Origin: a virus
Virus record (IMG/VR): IMGVR_UViG_3300003323_001324
Location: 27,231-91,230 of that record
Reading direction: 5' to 3' (one strand)
Length of the DNA stretch: 64,000 bases
Shown: one piece after another, positions 39,797 through 49,400 of the stretch
Layout of the letters: each line of letters opens with the position of its first letter
Position numbering within the stretch: the first letter of the stretch is position 1
The notes under the pieces: generated by a model
Told to the model about the DNA's origin: nothing
The model's input: only the letters and a program-made list of their open reading frames with translations
Database searches by the model: none
Position numbers and translations under genes: made by a program

Positions 39797-40264
39797 GTGC
39801 AGTACGACTATCGTTGCGAGAACCCTCTCTGTTCCAAGGTCACCGAGTTCAGTCACCCGGTGAACGGCTTCAAGGAGTTCCGGCCCGAGTGCCCCGCCTG
39901 CGGCGGCCCGTGCGCCTATGAGTTCAACCCGACGGTCGTCCAGTTCGCCATCAAGGACGGTCCGAGCGGCACCTCCCCCTCCAAGGCCATGCGGGTGCAG
40001 AAGCACATGCGGGAGAAGCACGAGGCCGTCGGGAGGCGCCAGAAGGACCGCTATGGCCACCTGAAGCGCGACGCCGTCCCGAACTGGGCCGGATCCAACG
40101 GAAAGCCCGTCCTCGCCGAGAGCTGGCGGGAGGCCCAGTCTATGGCCATGAAGGACAAGGACTTCCAGGAGGCCCGCCAGACGGACTCCATTGCCGTCGC
40201 CTCGACCTTCAACGAGAAGATCGCCCAGGAGACGAAGGGCGACACGAAGATCGTCAGCAAGTGA
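39797..40264 (+). CDS. FmdB-like zinc-ribbon protein
   Basis: The 155-residue protein starts VQYDYRCENPLCSKVTEFSHPV...RPECPACGGPCAYEF, an N-terminal four-cysteine ribbon like FmdB-type regulatory ribbons. A Lys/Arg-rich helical region follows (MRVQKHMREKHEAVGRRQKDRYGHLKRD). A TAGCGT box lies 15 nt before the GTG. Its stop overlaps the next GTG. Possibly a DNA-associated or assembly protein. Confidence 0.7.
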   Translation: MQYDYRCENPLCSKVTEFSHPVNGFKEFRPECPACGGPCAYEFNPTVVQFAIKDGPSGTSPSKAMRVQKHMREKHEAVGRRQKDRYGHLKRDAVPNWAGSNGKPVLAESWREAQSMAMKDKDFQEARQTDSIAVASTFNEKIAQETKGDTKIVSK

Positions 40265-40536
40265 CCTGGTATCCCTACGTAACGCGTGTCCGCCATGACC
40301 GTCTTCCGTCCGGCTCGAGTGTCCGCGTTCGGGAGTCCCCCTCTGACTGGAGAGAGGTCGAGATGGACTGCGGTGGCGGCGAGACCATCCTCCTCTCCCG
40401 TTTTGCCTGGGACTTTCCGGGCACTCCCTTTCGCCCTCTTGGTCTCGTGAGCTATTTGGACGAGGTGGCCATGCGGGACCTGGCCCGCGCGACCGACGAG
40501 GAGTTCCTCCGAACCCTCTCCTCCACCGACGGCTGA
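40261..40536 (+). CDS. hypothetical protein
   Basis: This 91-residue protein (VTWYPYVTRVRHDRLPSGSSVRVRESPSDWREVEMDCGGGETILLSRFAWDFPG) looks beta-rich. The GTG overlaps the upstream stop (GTGA), which suggests coupled translation. No family is recognised. Confidence 0.6.
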   Translation: MTWYPYVTRVRHDRLPSGSSVRVRESPSDWREVEMDCGGGETILLSRFAWDFPGTPFRPLGLVSYLDEVAMRDLARATDEEFLRTLSSTDG

Positions 40537-40540
40537 GCCG

Positions 40541-40548
40541 CCTTTTAT
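40541..40548 (+). promoter_or_regulatory. CCTTTTAT motif, 14 nt before a start codon
   Basis: CCTTTTAT ends exactly 14 nt before the ATG at 40563, the first of a run of virion-type genes. Confidence 0.55.
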
Positions 40549-40562
40549 CTCGGGCCCGGTTG

Positions 40563-41252
40563 ATGCCGAGCTCCGTATCCGTCTTCAGGCGCAGGACAGG
40601 CCTCGCGGTGCTGACCGTGCGCCAGCGACCCGGCGTCACCGGCTTCCGCTTCAGCGCCGCGCAGAACTTCGACGGGGCCTTCACGGCCTTCCAGATCGTC
40701 CCGAGCTACGGCTTCCGCTCTCTGAGCGTCCGCAACTCTGACGCGCCCATCGGTGACCAGTTCCGCGGCCAGACGGTCTTCGTCTTCAACCCCTCGGACT
40801 ACAGCGCCGCCGTCCCGGCCGTCCGCGACGACGTCCCGTTCTACGTCCGCGTCGAGGCGCAGCTCCCGGGCGGCGTCTACGGCCCGCCGGAGTCGATGCA
40901 GATCATCCTGCCGTACAGCTCCGTCCCGAACCCTCCCGTCATCCTGCGCGGCGTGGCCCCGGCCGGCCTCGGCTACACCGGCGGCGTCGTGACCGGCGCC
41001 CTGGAGATCAACCTTCCCGGCCTGTGCACGGACTTCGTGGTCCGGAACCAGAGTACGGGGTCGCAGCTCTTCCTGGCCTTCGACCGCGGGACCTCCACCG
41101 GCCCCGGCGGGCCCGAGTACCAGGTAGCGCCCGGCGCCGAGCTCAGCATGGACTACGCCAACGCCGGGAGGGTGTTCCTCCGCGGCGGGACCGGAGGCTC
41201 TGCCGACGTGGAGGCTGTCTTCACGCGCAGGACTCAACCCCTGAACCAGTGA
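40563..41252 (+). CDS. virion-type beta-rich protein
   Basis: The 229-residue protein (MPSSVSVFRRRTGLAVLTVRQRPGVTGFRFSAAQNFDGAFTAFQ) is rich in short beta segments, with PFYVRVEAQLPGGVYGPPES reading like a fibronectin/Ig-like strand pair. The C-terminal half has a second beta domain. Low Cys content and position suggest a capsid- or tail-associated component. No named family is recognised. Confidence 0.7.
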   Translation: MPSSVSVFRRRTGLAVLTVRQRPGVTGFRFSAAQNFDGAFTAFQIVPSYGFRSLSVRNSDAPIGDQFRGQTVFVFNPSDYSAAVPAVRDDVPFYVRVEAQLPGGVYGPPESMQIILPYSSVPNPPVILRGVAPAGLGYTGGVVTGALEINLPGLCTDFVVRNQSTGSQLFLAFDRGTSTGPGGPEYQVAPGAELSMDYANAGRVFLRGGTGGSADVEAVFTRRTQPLNQ

Positions 41253-41261
41253 CCCTTTAAT
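41253..41261 (+). promoter_or_regulatory. CCCTTTAAT motif with longer leader
   Basis: Same motif class, but 27 nt before the ATG at 41289, leaving room for the GGAAGAGAG ribosome-binding site. Confidence 0.4.
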
Positions 41262-41288
41262 CGATTCGAGACCGGGAAGAGAGCAAGA

Positions 41289-41870
41289 ATGACGATCAAC
41301 CTCGTAAGGGTCATCAACCAGCAGACGCTCCCGCAGGGCCTCTCCAGGGACGGCTCCATCTTGCTCGACAAGATCGACCGCTCGCAGGGCAACTCCGACA
41401 GCCCCCCGTACGCCCAGCTCGCGAAGCAGCAGGTGTACGTGCCCTACAAGAACCCGCTGAACGCGGCGGTCAAGGGCTACGTCGACCTCGTCCCGACGGA
41501 CGACGTCCTGCTCGCCGCCGAGGCGGACGGATCGATCGGCGGCCTCGCCGCCGCCGGCCGCGTGGCGGTGGCTATCGTTGCGTCGAACCTCGTTGCCACT
41601 CCGACCGTGAGCGCGGCGAACCACGCCGATCCGATGGTCATTGCCGGTACGGGCTTTCTCTCGGTAGCCCCCGACCTGACCTACGTCGAGCTCACCAACC
41701 TCTCCGGCGTCAAGCAGACCATCCCGTCGAGCGCCTTCACGGGCGGTGCCCCGGACTCTCAGGTCCAGATCCGCATCCCGGATTCGTCGATCGTGGGGAG
41801 CCCGGCTGCCGGTTGGAAGGTCCGCGTCTTCGCCAACTCGAAGTGGTCGAACCAGTTCACGGCCACCTGA
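41289..41870 (+). CDS. virion-type protein
   Basis: The 193-residue protein (MTINLVRVINQQTLPQGLSRDGSILLDKIDRSQGN...) has a helical start and a beta-sandwich-like C-terminal part (HADPMVIAGTGFLSVAPDLTYVELTNLSGVKQTI) of the bacterial Ig-like/IPT sort. GGAAGAGAG lies upstream. It begins a block of three Shine-Dalgarno-led genes likely expressed at high level in the virion phase. Confidence 0.7.
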   Translation: MTINLVRVINQQTLPQGLSRDGSILLDKIDRSQGNSDSPPYAQLAKQQVYVPYKNPLNAAVKGYVDLVPTDDVLLAAEADGSIGGLAAAGRVAVAIVASNLVATPTVSAANHADPMVIAGTGFLSVAPDLTYVELTNLSGVKQTIPSSAFTGGAPDSQVQIRIPDSSIVGSPAAGWKVRVFANSKWSNQFTAT

Positions 41871-41908
41871 TTCTTTTCTGAGACCCGAAAGTCCACAGGA
41901 GCAAAGTA

Positions 41909-42745
41909 ATGCGTATCGGAATCGTTCGCTCGGATCTCGGAAACGGCGTCAATATCACGGATATCGACAGCCGGAACCAGTATCCGTACGCCTCTGTGGT
42001 GCCGGGCCAGTCCCGCACTCTCAGGAGGCCGACGGACCAGGAGTTCCTGGACCTCGTCAAGGCCAACCCTGTCCCCGTGGCCGTCACCGGCCTGAACACG
42101 GCGACCGGCGTGGACACGCGCCTGGCGACGGGCTTGAGCATCCGCGTTGCCGCGGGCTCCAGCTACTCCACCATCCCCGTCGGCGGCACCGGCGCGGCCC
42201 TGAAGACCACCATCGCGGCCCAGCTCAACTCGGGCTTCGCCTCGGCGGGCTTGCCCCTCCAGGCGTCGGTCGTCGGCACGAACCAGCTCCGCATCGGCTC
42301 CACCCGCGCGGGCGAGGGCGCCTACTTCGAGATCGGAAGCCAGGGGTCGGCCGGCTTCACCGGCGCCCTGAACTACGTCCTCGGCATCAGCCCCCGCGCC
42401 TACGTCGGCCCCTCCTCGAAGGCGATGGCCGCGGCCCTGAAGTCCGCCGTCTACACCGGCCAGAGGTTCGACGTCGGCTCCGGCGCCGTCTCGGCGGCAG
42501 GCGTCAACGTCGGGACCGGCGCGAACATCAATTACGGCCTCCTCGGCACGGGCCTCTACCCGTTCCAGCAGAAGGTCGCGGACCTCGTGGCCCCGAAGTT
42601 CGTCGCTGGCGGCGATGTCCTGCTCTCCTTCGCGGAGGGCTCGATGTCGAAGCTCCGCAGCTCGAGCTACGAGTCCAACGGCGTCACTGGCGCGGCCCTC
42701 TACGCCACGCTCGACGACGGCGTCACTCCCTTCTCGTACCCGTGA
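41909..42745 (+). CDS. virion-type protein, paralogue A
   Basis: This 278-residue protein begins MRIGIVRSDLGNGVNITDIDSRNQYPYASVVPGQSR and ends ALYATLDDGVTPFSYP. The next gene begins MRIAIVRTDIQKIYLSDIENSSQRDFSSQPKGQSR and ends AYVLADDGSTPFTL, so they are tandem paralogues. Gly/Ala/Ser-rich beta composition suggests an abundant capsid, decoration or tail-tube type protein. AGGAG precedes the start. No family name can be given. Confidence 0.75.
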   Translation: MRIGIVRSDLGNGVNITDIDSRNQYPYASVVPGQSRTLRRPTDQEFLDLVKANPVPVAVTGLNTATGVDTRLATGLSIRVAAGSSYSTIPVGGTGAALKTTIAAQLNSGFASAGLPLQASVVGTNQLRIGSTRAGEGAYFEIGSQGSAGFTGALNYVLGISPRAYVGPSSKAMAAALKSAVYTGQRFDVGSGAVSAAGVNVGTGANINYGLLGTGLYPFQQKVADLVAPKFVAGGDVLLSFAEGSMSKLRSSSYESNGVTGAALYATLDDGVTPFSYP

Positions 42746-42787
42746 GGGGACTTAGGTCTTTGTTCCGCCGCCTCTGAGAGGAAAGCA

Positions 42788-43591
42788 ATGCGCATCGCAA
42801 TCGTCAGGACCGACATCCAGAAGATCTACCTCTCGGACATCGAGAACTCGTCGCAGCGCGACTTCTCGAGCCAGCCGAAGGGGCAGAGCCGCTACTTCGT
42901 GCACCCGACGGACGCGCAGCTCACGGCCGTCCTGAACCAGTACGCCCTGGCGACGCTGGTCGGCGGCAACACGCAGAACTTCGACACGACCGTCGCCAAC
43001 GGCACGAAGCTGAACATCAGGACGAAGTCGACCGACGCCTACAAGCAGGTGACGGTCCGGTCTGGTGCCGCGGTCACCGCGGCCCAGATCGTTGCGGACC
43101 TGAACGTCTCCTTCCGGAACAACGGCGTCGGCGCCGTGGCCCGCGTGGTTTCCGGAGCCGTGGCGATCGACACGACCGCCGGCGGTCCCGGCGTGAACCT
43201 CGACCTCGATGCTTCTTCCCCCTCCACGGCGGCCCTGCAGACCGTCCTCGGCCTCTCGACGAGCCCGGTCGCCGGCGTGACGCTGTCGGCCCTCAAGGCC
43301 GCGGTCTACCCGACCGCGACCACGGCGAACGTCGGCTCCTCGACCATCCTCGCCCTCGGCTCGCTCAACAACATGTCCGCGGCCGGGAAGACCGCCGTGG
43401 TCGCCGCGATCCAAGACCTGGTCGCCCCTCGCCTGGTGGAGACGAGCCTCGTGCTCCGCTCCTTCTCCTACGGCGTCATCTCCAGCTGGAAGGACCCGAA
43501 CTTCCAGCCCGGGGGCGCCCGTGCCGGACTCAAGGCCGTGCAGGCTGCGTACGTCCTCGCGGACGACGGATCCACGCCCTTCACCCTCTGA
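42788..43591 (+). CDS. virion-type protein, paralogue B
   Basis: This 267-residue relative of the preceding protein shares the N-terminal MRI(A/G)IVR-D...GQSR(Y/T), a middle with GxxVTAAQIVADLNVSF-like helix, SALKAAVY, QDLVAP(R/K), and the DDGxTPF end. GAGAGGAAAG precedes the ATG. Tandem duplication with strong divergence suggests two specialised structural subunits. Confidence 0.75.
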   Translation: MRIAIVRTDIQKIYLSDIENSSQRDFSSQPKGQSRYFVHPTDAQLTAVLNQYALATLVGGNTQNFDTTVANGTKLNIRTKSTDAYKQVTVRSGAAVTAAQIVADLNVSFRNNGVGAVARVVSGAVAIDTTAGGPGVNLDLDASSPSTAALQTVLGLSTSPVAGVTLSALKAAVYPTATTANVGSSTILALGSLNNMSAAGKTAVVAAIQDLVAPRLVETSLVLRSFSYGVISSWKDPNFQPGGARAGLKAVQAAYVLADDGSTPFTL

Positions 43592-43595
43592 GGGT

Positions 43596-44525
43596 CTAGG
43601 CCGGGAGCTCGGCCGTCAACAGTATGAAGGCCTGGCCGGGGACGTTTGGGCTCTGCCAGGTCTCGTCCGAGGTCGTCAGCGACACGACCCGAAGCCCGAC
43701 CGACTCGGCGTCCCTCCGGACGCCGCCGACGGTCGGCGCACGCACGTGCTCGCGCGGCTTCGGTAGGTCCCAGGCCTCGTGATAGTCCACGTGCAGTCCC
43801 TGCAGCCACGATCCGCGCGGGGTCGACAGGACGAGCCGCCCTCCGGGGACGAGCATGTCGCGTAGCGAGGCCAGGAGCCTCCTCGGGTCGGGGACGTGCT
43901 CGTAGACCTCGAAGCAGGAAACGAGGTCGTACTTGCCGGGGAAGGACTCCGGGTGCGGGTCCAGCATGAAGAAGCAGGACTCGTGGCGCGCGCCGGTAGA
44001 GAACTCCGCCGCCTTGCGGTTGGCCAGCCCGACGTAGGCGAGGCACGCCTCTATCCCGTAGCTCTCGTGCCCGCGCAGCCCTGCCCGGTTCGTGAGCCAC
44101 CCGTCGTGGCTCCCGACGTCCAGGTACCGCAGTCTTCTGCCCGCGGCCTCGGCGCGAATGAGCTCCCCCTCGAGGAGGTTGTAGCGTGGCCACTGGCTGT
44201 ACTCGTGCTTGACCTCGTTCGGCATCGGTATGGCCTCGATGCCGTTGAGGCCCGACGCGTAGTCGGAGTACATGGAGCGATAGGACTCGAGGTCCCTCAT
44301 GTGGGAGCAGGCGGCCTCGGTCAGGGCCCGCATCGAGGCCACCTCCTGCCCGTCCCTGACCTTCCAGGGCGCGCAGTTGAGCAGGTCGAGCGCGAGCGTC
44401 ACTTCGTCGTGGAGCATGAGCTGCTTCCACAGCGCGGTCAGGAGCCGCAGGGCGTCCTCCGCGCTGAGGTCCGCCGGCGGGTCCGAGGGCAAGGAGTCGA
44501 GGGTTCTGGAAAGGTTCTCCGACAT
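43596..44525 (-). CDS. class I SAM-dependent methyltransferase
   Basis: The 309-residue protein has a helical N-terminal ~140 residues, then a Rossmann SAM domain: LRYLDVGSHDGWLTNRAG (motif I), SYGIEA (motif II), YDLVSCFEVYEHVPDPRRLLASL (motif IV-like) and GGRLVLSTP. The substrate is unknown; small molecules or glycans are typical for this layout. It lies 7 nt after a small unknown gene on the same strand, within the virion-type region. A GAGGA site precedes the ATG. Confidence 0.82.
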   Translation of the reverse strand: MSENLSRTLDSLPSDPPADLSAEDALRLLTALWKQLMLHDEVTLALDLLNCAPWKVRDGQEVASMRALTEAACSHMRDLESYRSMYSDYASGLNGIEAIPMPNEVKHEYSQWPRYNLLEGELIRAEAAGRRLRYLDVGSHDGWLTNRAGLRGHESYGIEACLAYVGLANRKAAEFSTGARHESCFFMLDPHPESFPGKYDLVSCFEVYEHVPDPRRLLASLRDMLVPGGRLVLSTPRGSWLQGLHVDYHEAWDLPKPREHVRAPTVGGVRRDAESVGLRVVSLTTSDETWQSPNVPGQAFILLTAELPA

Positions 44526-44532
44526 CGTTTCC

Positions 44533-44775
44533 TCAGGAGTCGATGTGGCAGAGCTCTTTGAACTTCTTGACCGAGTCGGCGTACTTCGAGGCCGTGACCT
44601 TCCCGCGCCCGGAGTAGAAGTCCTCCCTCAGGCTCTCGATCGGCCCGGCCGCGTTCGTGAACTGGAAGAAGACCCTGTGCCCCTGCCGGCGCCTTCCCTT
44701 GAGCTCGCACCCTGCCTCGGACAGGTACGCCGCCAGGTATATGTCGTGGCACTCGTACTGGTCTTCTTGAGCCAT
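44533..44775 (-). CDS. DUF5659-like small protein
   Basis: This 80-residue protein reads YECHDIYLAAYLSEAGCELKGRRRQGHRVFFQFTNAAGPIESLREDFYSGRGKVTASKYADSVKKFKEL. The tsDLYLAAyL-G-eLkG...R-vFvF...dFy-g--kv-a-kY pattern fits DUF5659, a small family common in phages with no known function. It precedes the methyltransferase gene on the same strand, so the two probably form an operon. Confidence 0.7.
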   Translation of the reverse strand: MAQEDQYECHDIYLAAYLSEAGCELKGRRRQGHRVFFQFTNAAGPIESLREDFYSGRGKVTASKYADSVKKFKELCHIDS

Positions 44776-44843
44776 GTCTAGGGGACACGATACTGGCGGC
44801 CGATCTGGCTCGTGCGCTAGGTCGCTAATCGCCCCCTCGGGGG

Positions 44844-45236
44844 ATGGGCAGACTCATATCGGCCGGCGCCCTCGCCTACGAGCAGCTCGACTTTTTCTTC
44901 CCCGCGGGAAGCGTCAGCCGCGCCACCGGGATCGTCCCGTCTGACCTCGTCCTCACGGCCTTCGTGAACAACGTGCTCCTGGCCTGGCCTCTGGAGGACG
45001 GCGCCGCAGTCGCGGACTCCTCTATCTCCGCCGGGAAGGTCTACTTCAACGAGATAGCCGGCAGCCCCGGCTATTATTCGGTAAGGTTTTTCCCTGACCG
45101 GATCGGCTACTTCCGCTTCTCCTTCCTCCATCCGGCCTACGGGATCGAGCTGGAGAGGTCTTTCGACGTCCTTCCGCCCGGCGTCCTCCGCCCCTCGTCT
45201 GGCGGCGTCATTCCGTCAACCGGCTCGAGATGCTGA
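44844..45236 (+). CDS. virion-type protein
   Basis: The 130-residue protein (MGRLISAGALAYEQLDFFFPAGSVSRATGIVPSDLVLTAFVNN...) looks like a beta-sandwich, with GSPGYYSVRFFPDRIGYFRFSFLHPAYGIELERSFDV matching strand alternation. A C4-CTCG-G4 hairpin lies immediately before the ATG and includes the only G-rich stretch. It is 1 nt before the next gene, so they are co-expressed. Probably a fibre-associated component. Confidence 0.7.
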   Translation: MGRLISAGALAYEQLDFFFPAGSVSRATGIVPSDLVLTAFVNNVLLAWPLEDGAAVADSSISAGKVYFNEIAGSPGYYSVRFFPDRIGYFRFSFLHPAYGIELERSFDVLPPGVLRPSSGGVIPSTGSRC

Positions 45237-45237
45237 C

Positions 45238-46440
45238 ATGTCCTCCTTCTTCGTCAACAGGAGCCTCTCGCGCGGTGACCTGACCCTCTTCCTCAGGAAC
45301 GGACAGGATCGCCCCCAGGACGGCTACGACGTCAGGTGGACCGTGTACCGGAAGGACGGGATCGCGGCCTCAGGCCTGCGGATTCCGGCGACCCGGGCCG
45401 GGACGGGCGAGTACTACGCCCCCTGGGGGTGCGCCCGCTCCGGCGGCTGCTACTACGTCAAGTGGGAGTACTCGGACTCGCCAGGCGGGGTCCGCCAATG
45501 CTGGTCTCAGGACTTCATAGTCCTGGACGGGTCCGGGTGCTGTGCGCCCTGCGCGTCCCCGGTCTCGGCCGCCGACGCCGCGGCCTGCGGTTCCTACTAC
45601 GCTGGGCAGGTCCTCGGGCCCGGCGACCTCTGCTTTCAGGTCACGGACGACGACGGGCTCCCGGCCCAGGCCTATCTCGTCTTCTGGACCGTCTTCGACT
45701 CGTGCGGGAGGCAGGTCTCCCCGAGGACCGAGGCCGTGGCCGGGACTTCCCTCGGCCGTTACTGCGCCTGCTGGACCGTCGGCTGCTCCGGCTCCTACAC
45801 CGTGAAGTGGGAGTGGATGTTGGACCCGGACTCTCCTCTGTCGGCCGACTGTTCCCGGATCTCCGTGGTCCCGGCGCCTGCCGTGATGACTCTTTGCGGG
45901 CCTCCTTCCTCTTCGACATCAGCTCTTTTTTGTGGTGATTCCTGCGAAGTGGCGAAGTTCAACCCCTGCCCTCAGAGTCCCCCTCCGCAGATCATTGTCG
46001 TTAATGGCGGGAGCTGTGAGAGTGCCTCGATCCCGAGGTCGGTAGTTCTCCCTTCTCAGGTCCTCCCTGTTGGCGGAGGCTTTACGAGCCAGTCGAGCTT
46101 TCCGATCCCCAAGGGCGTCCGCCGCGTCTCCTACTACGTCAAGTACACGCACGGCGTGACCGGCGGCTATCCCGTCGTCCGGCTCATGTGGGGCAACGGC
46201 GTCGAGGAGACGCAGTCCACCATCATCGACGCCTCCTTCTCGGCCTTCGACGGGGTTCTTGCGGCCAATCAAATGCGCCTGAACGACCTCGTTGGCCCTA
46301 TCCCCTCCGACGACAACCCGATATACTTCATGATCGAGAGCACGGTCCCTGGCGGGGCTACGACGACAAGGCTTCTCATAGCCGAGGCCGGCCAGATCGG
46401 CGTCCCCGGGCTTGCCGAAATCTCACTTACGGGATCCTGA
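45238..46440 (+). CDS. virion protein with two Ig-like, cysteine-rich repeats
   Basis: The 400-residue protein has two related ~100-residue beta repeats. The first runs DLTLFLRNGQDRPQDGYDVRWTVYRKDG...GEYYAPW...CYYVKWEYSDSPGG. The second runs DLCFQVTDDDGLPAQAYLVFWTVFDSCG...LGRYCACW...SYTVKWEWMLDPDS. Many cysteines lie between them. The C-terminal ~150 residues form another beta domain. It directly precedes the collagen-like fibre gene by 6 nt and probably forms its base or adapter (inference). Confidence 0.75.
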   Translation: MSSFFVNRSLSRGDLTLFLRNGQDRPQDGYDVRWTVYRKDGIAASGLRIPATRAGTGEYYAPWGCARSGGCYYVKWEYSDSPGGVRQCWSQDFIVLDGSGCCAPCASPVSAADAAACGSYYAGQVLGPGDLCFQVTDDDGLPAQAYLVFWTVFDSCGRQVSPRTEAVAGTSLGRYCACWTVGCSGSYTVKWEWMLDPDSPLSADCSRISVVPAPAVMTLCGPPSSSTSALFCGDSCEVAKFNPCPQSPPPQIIVVNGGSCESASIPRSVVLPSQVLPVGGGFTSQSSFPIPKGVRRVSYYVKYTHGVTGGYPVVRLMWGNGVEETQSTIIDASFSAFDGVLAANQMRLNDLVGPIPSDDNPIYFMIESTVPGGATTTRLLIAEAGQIGVPGLAEISLTGS

Positions 46441-46446
46441 AGAGAA

Positions 46447-49400
46447 ATGTCGTACAATAACCCGATCGGTTTCAGGGGCGCTGCGACCGGTCCGCAAGGC
46501 CCCACCGGCCCCCAGGGCCCCACCGGCCCGGCCGGGCCGCCCGGCCCCGGCGCGTCCTTTGTCCTTCCGAGCGGTTTCACCGGGTTCGACAGCATAACCG
46601 GTCCTCCCGGCCCTCAGGGATCGCCCGGTCCGCAAGGCCCCACCGGCCCCGCTGGCGCCCAGGGTCCGACTGGTCCGTTCGGCGGTCCTCCCGGCCCCAC
46701 CGGTCCCCAGGGCCCGACCGGCCCTGCCGGCGACACCGGCCCGGCCGGAGCCACCGGCGTCGGCGCCCAGGGCTCCCCCGGCCCTGCCGGCCCGACCGGT
46801 CCGCAAGGTCCTCAGGGCAGCCCGGGCCTCCCCGGCGCCACCGGCGCCGGCGCTCAGGGTCCCACCGGCGCTCAGGGTCCCACCGGCCCCGCCGGCTCTC
46901 AGGGAGCGACGGGTCCCGCCGGCTCGGCCGGCCCAACAGGCCCTCGCGGCGACACCGGCCCCATAGGGCCCGTTGGCGCAACGGGCCAGCAGGGACCCAC
47001 TGGTGCTGGCGTGCAGGGTAGTCCCGGCATCGCCGGCCCCACTGGCCCTCAGGGGGCGACCGGCCCCGCCGGAGCGACCGGCGCGGGGCTGCAGGGCTCT
47101 CCCGGCCCCACCGGCCCGACCGGCCCCGCGGGCCAGGCCGGCCCGACCGGGTCTATCGGCCCTCAAGGATCACCCGGCCCCCAGGGCGTCACCGGCCCCG
47201 CCGGGCAGACGGGCCCGCGCGGCAATACTGGCCCACAGGGCGTCACCGGCGTCCAGGGCCCCACCGGGACTCAGGGTCCCCAGGGATCTCCCGGCGCCGC
47301 GGGGGCTACCGGCCCTGCCGGTGCCACCGGTGCCGGCGTCCAAGGTCCCACAGGACCGCAAGGGTCTACCGGCCCTGCCGGGTCTACGGGCCCCACCGGC
47401 CCTCAGGGCCCCCAAGGCCTTCAAGGATCTCCAGGCGTCACCGGCCCTCAGGGTCCTGCTGGCGTCGGATCGGGATCCACGGGACCGCAGGGCGCCACCG
47501 GCCCTCAGGGTATCCAGGGCTCTCCGGGCGTCACCGGCCCCCAAGGCCCCGCTGGCGTCGGTTCCGGATCCACCGGCCCTCAGGGCCCGACTGGCCCTCA
47601 GGGTATTCAGGGCTCCCCCGGCGTGACCGGCCCCCAGGGCCTGACCGGATCCGTCGGACCGCAGGGTTCTCCCGGTCCCCAGGGCCCGACCGGATCCGTC
47701 GGCCCTCAGGGATCCCCGGGCGTCACGGGCTCCACCGGTCCCGCCGGATCTCCGGGCCCCACCGGCCTCCGCGGGGATACTGGACCGATCGGCCCTCAGG
47801 GAGCGACGGGTCCTGCCGGATCGGCCGGCCCGACCGGCCCTCAGGGCCCGCAGGGAGCTACGGGCCCGACCGGCCCCCAAGGTCCGCAAGGATCTACCGG
47901 CCCCCGTGGGGATACCGGCCCCCAGGGTCAGCAGGGCTCTCCGGGGCTCTCCGGCCCGCAGGGTCCTACCGGCCTTCAGGGTATCCAGGGTTCGCCCGGA
48001 TCCGTCGGCCCTACGGGATCCGCGGGCCCGGCCGGGGCCACAGGTCCTACGGGGCCTGCAGGCCAGACCGGCCAGCAGGGCCCGACCGGCCAGCAGGGCC
48101 CGACCGGCCAGCAGGGCCCGCAGGGTCCGACCGGCCAGCAGGGTCCGCAGGGTCTTCAAGGCTCTCCGGGGCTCACCGGCCCCGCTGGTCCGACCGGCCA
48201 GCAAGGACCTCAGGGTCTTCAAGGGTCTCCGGGCGTCACCGGCCCCGCTGGTCCGACGGGGGCCGGTGTCCAGGGATCGCCTGGTCCTCAGGGCCCGACC
48301 GGCGCCCCTGGCGCGACCGGACCTGCCGGATCCACCGGCTCGACGGGCCCCGCGGGGCCCACGGGTGCTCAGGGCCCTCAGGGTGTTCCCGGCCCTGTCT
48401 CCTCTGGAGGACTCGCCGGACCGACTTTCAGTACGGACAATGCTATCGTCCGCTGGGACGGCGCCTCCGGGAACCTTTTTCAGAACTCCTCCATCATCCT
48501 CGATGATGGCGGGAGCCTTGTCAACGTTCGCTCAGTCCAGCTCTCCTCCGAGTTCCAGGTCCAGACTGGTGTCGCTACCCAGGTCGTCAACTGGGGCAAC
48601 GGCCAGATGCAGAGGGCCGACATCGGGACGAGCACCGTCTTCAACTTTGCCGCCCCCTCCGGTCCCGGCATTTATTGGCTTCGCGTTCGCCATCTCGCCT
48701 CCGGCGCCTACGCCTCCTTTCCCGGAGGTGTGACCGGTTTCTCCTGGGAAGGGGGTTTTGTCCCGACTCTCTCTTCCGCCTCCGGATCCGAGGATCTCCT
48801 GGAGATTCACTATAACGGGACCGGGTATCGGGCCATGGCCCATCTCGGCTTCGGGACTGGCGGGTCTGGGGCCGTCGGAGCCACCGGACCCCAGGGCGCC
48901 ACCGGACCCCAAGGCGCCACCGGCCCTCAGGGTCTTCAGGGCGCCACCGGACCCCAGGGCGCCACCGGACCCCAGGGTCTTCAGGGCTCCACCGGCCCCC
49001 AAGGTCCGACGGGGCAACAGGGCGCCACTGGCCTACAGGGAAATCAAGGGAGTCCCGGTTTCACCGGCCCTCAGGGACCGACGGGACAGCAGGGTCCGAC
49101 CGGCTCTGCGGGGGCCGCCGGCCCTACAGGCCAGGTTGGTCCTACAGGCCAGGTTGGTCCTCAAGGCATTCAGGGATCTCCCGGATCCACAGGTTCTGCC
49201 GGTCCCCAGGGTTCTCCTGGTCCCACCGGTTCAATCGGTGCTCAGGGTGTCGCGGGTGCCACCGGATCTACTGGCCCCGCCGGCCCAACCGGCCCTCAGG
49301 GCCCAACCGGCCCAATTGGTCAACAAGGTGTTCAGGGCCCGACCGGTTCAGTAGGGCCGCAGGGTCAACAAGGTTCTCCAGGCATCACCGGTCAGGCTGG

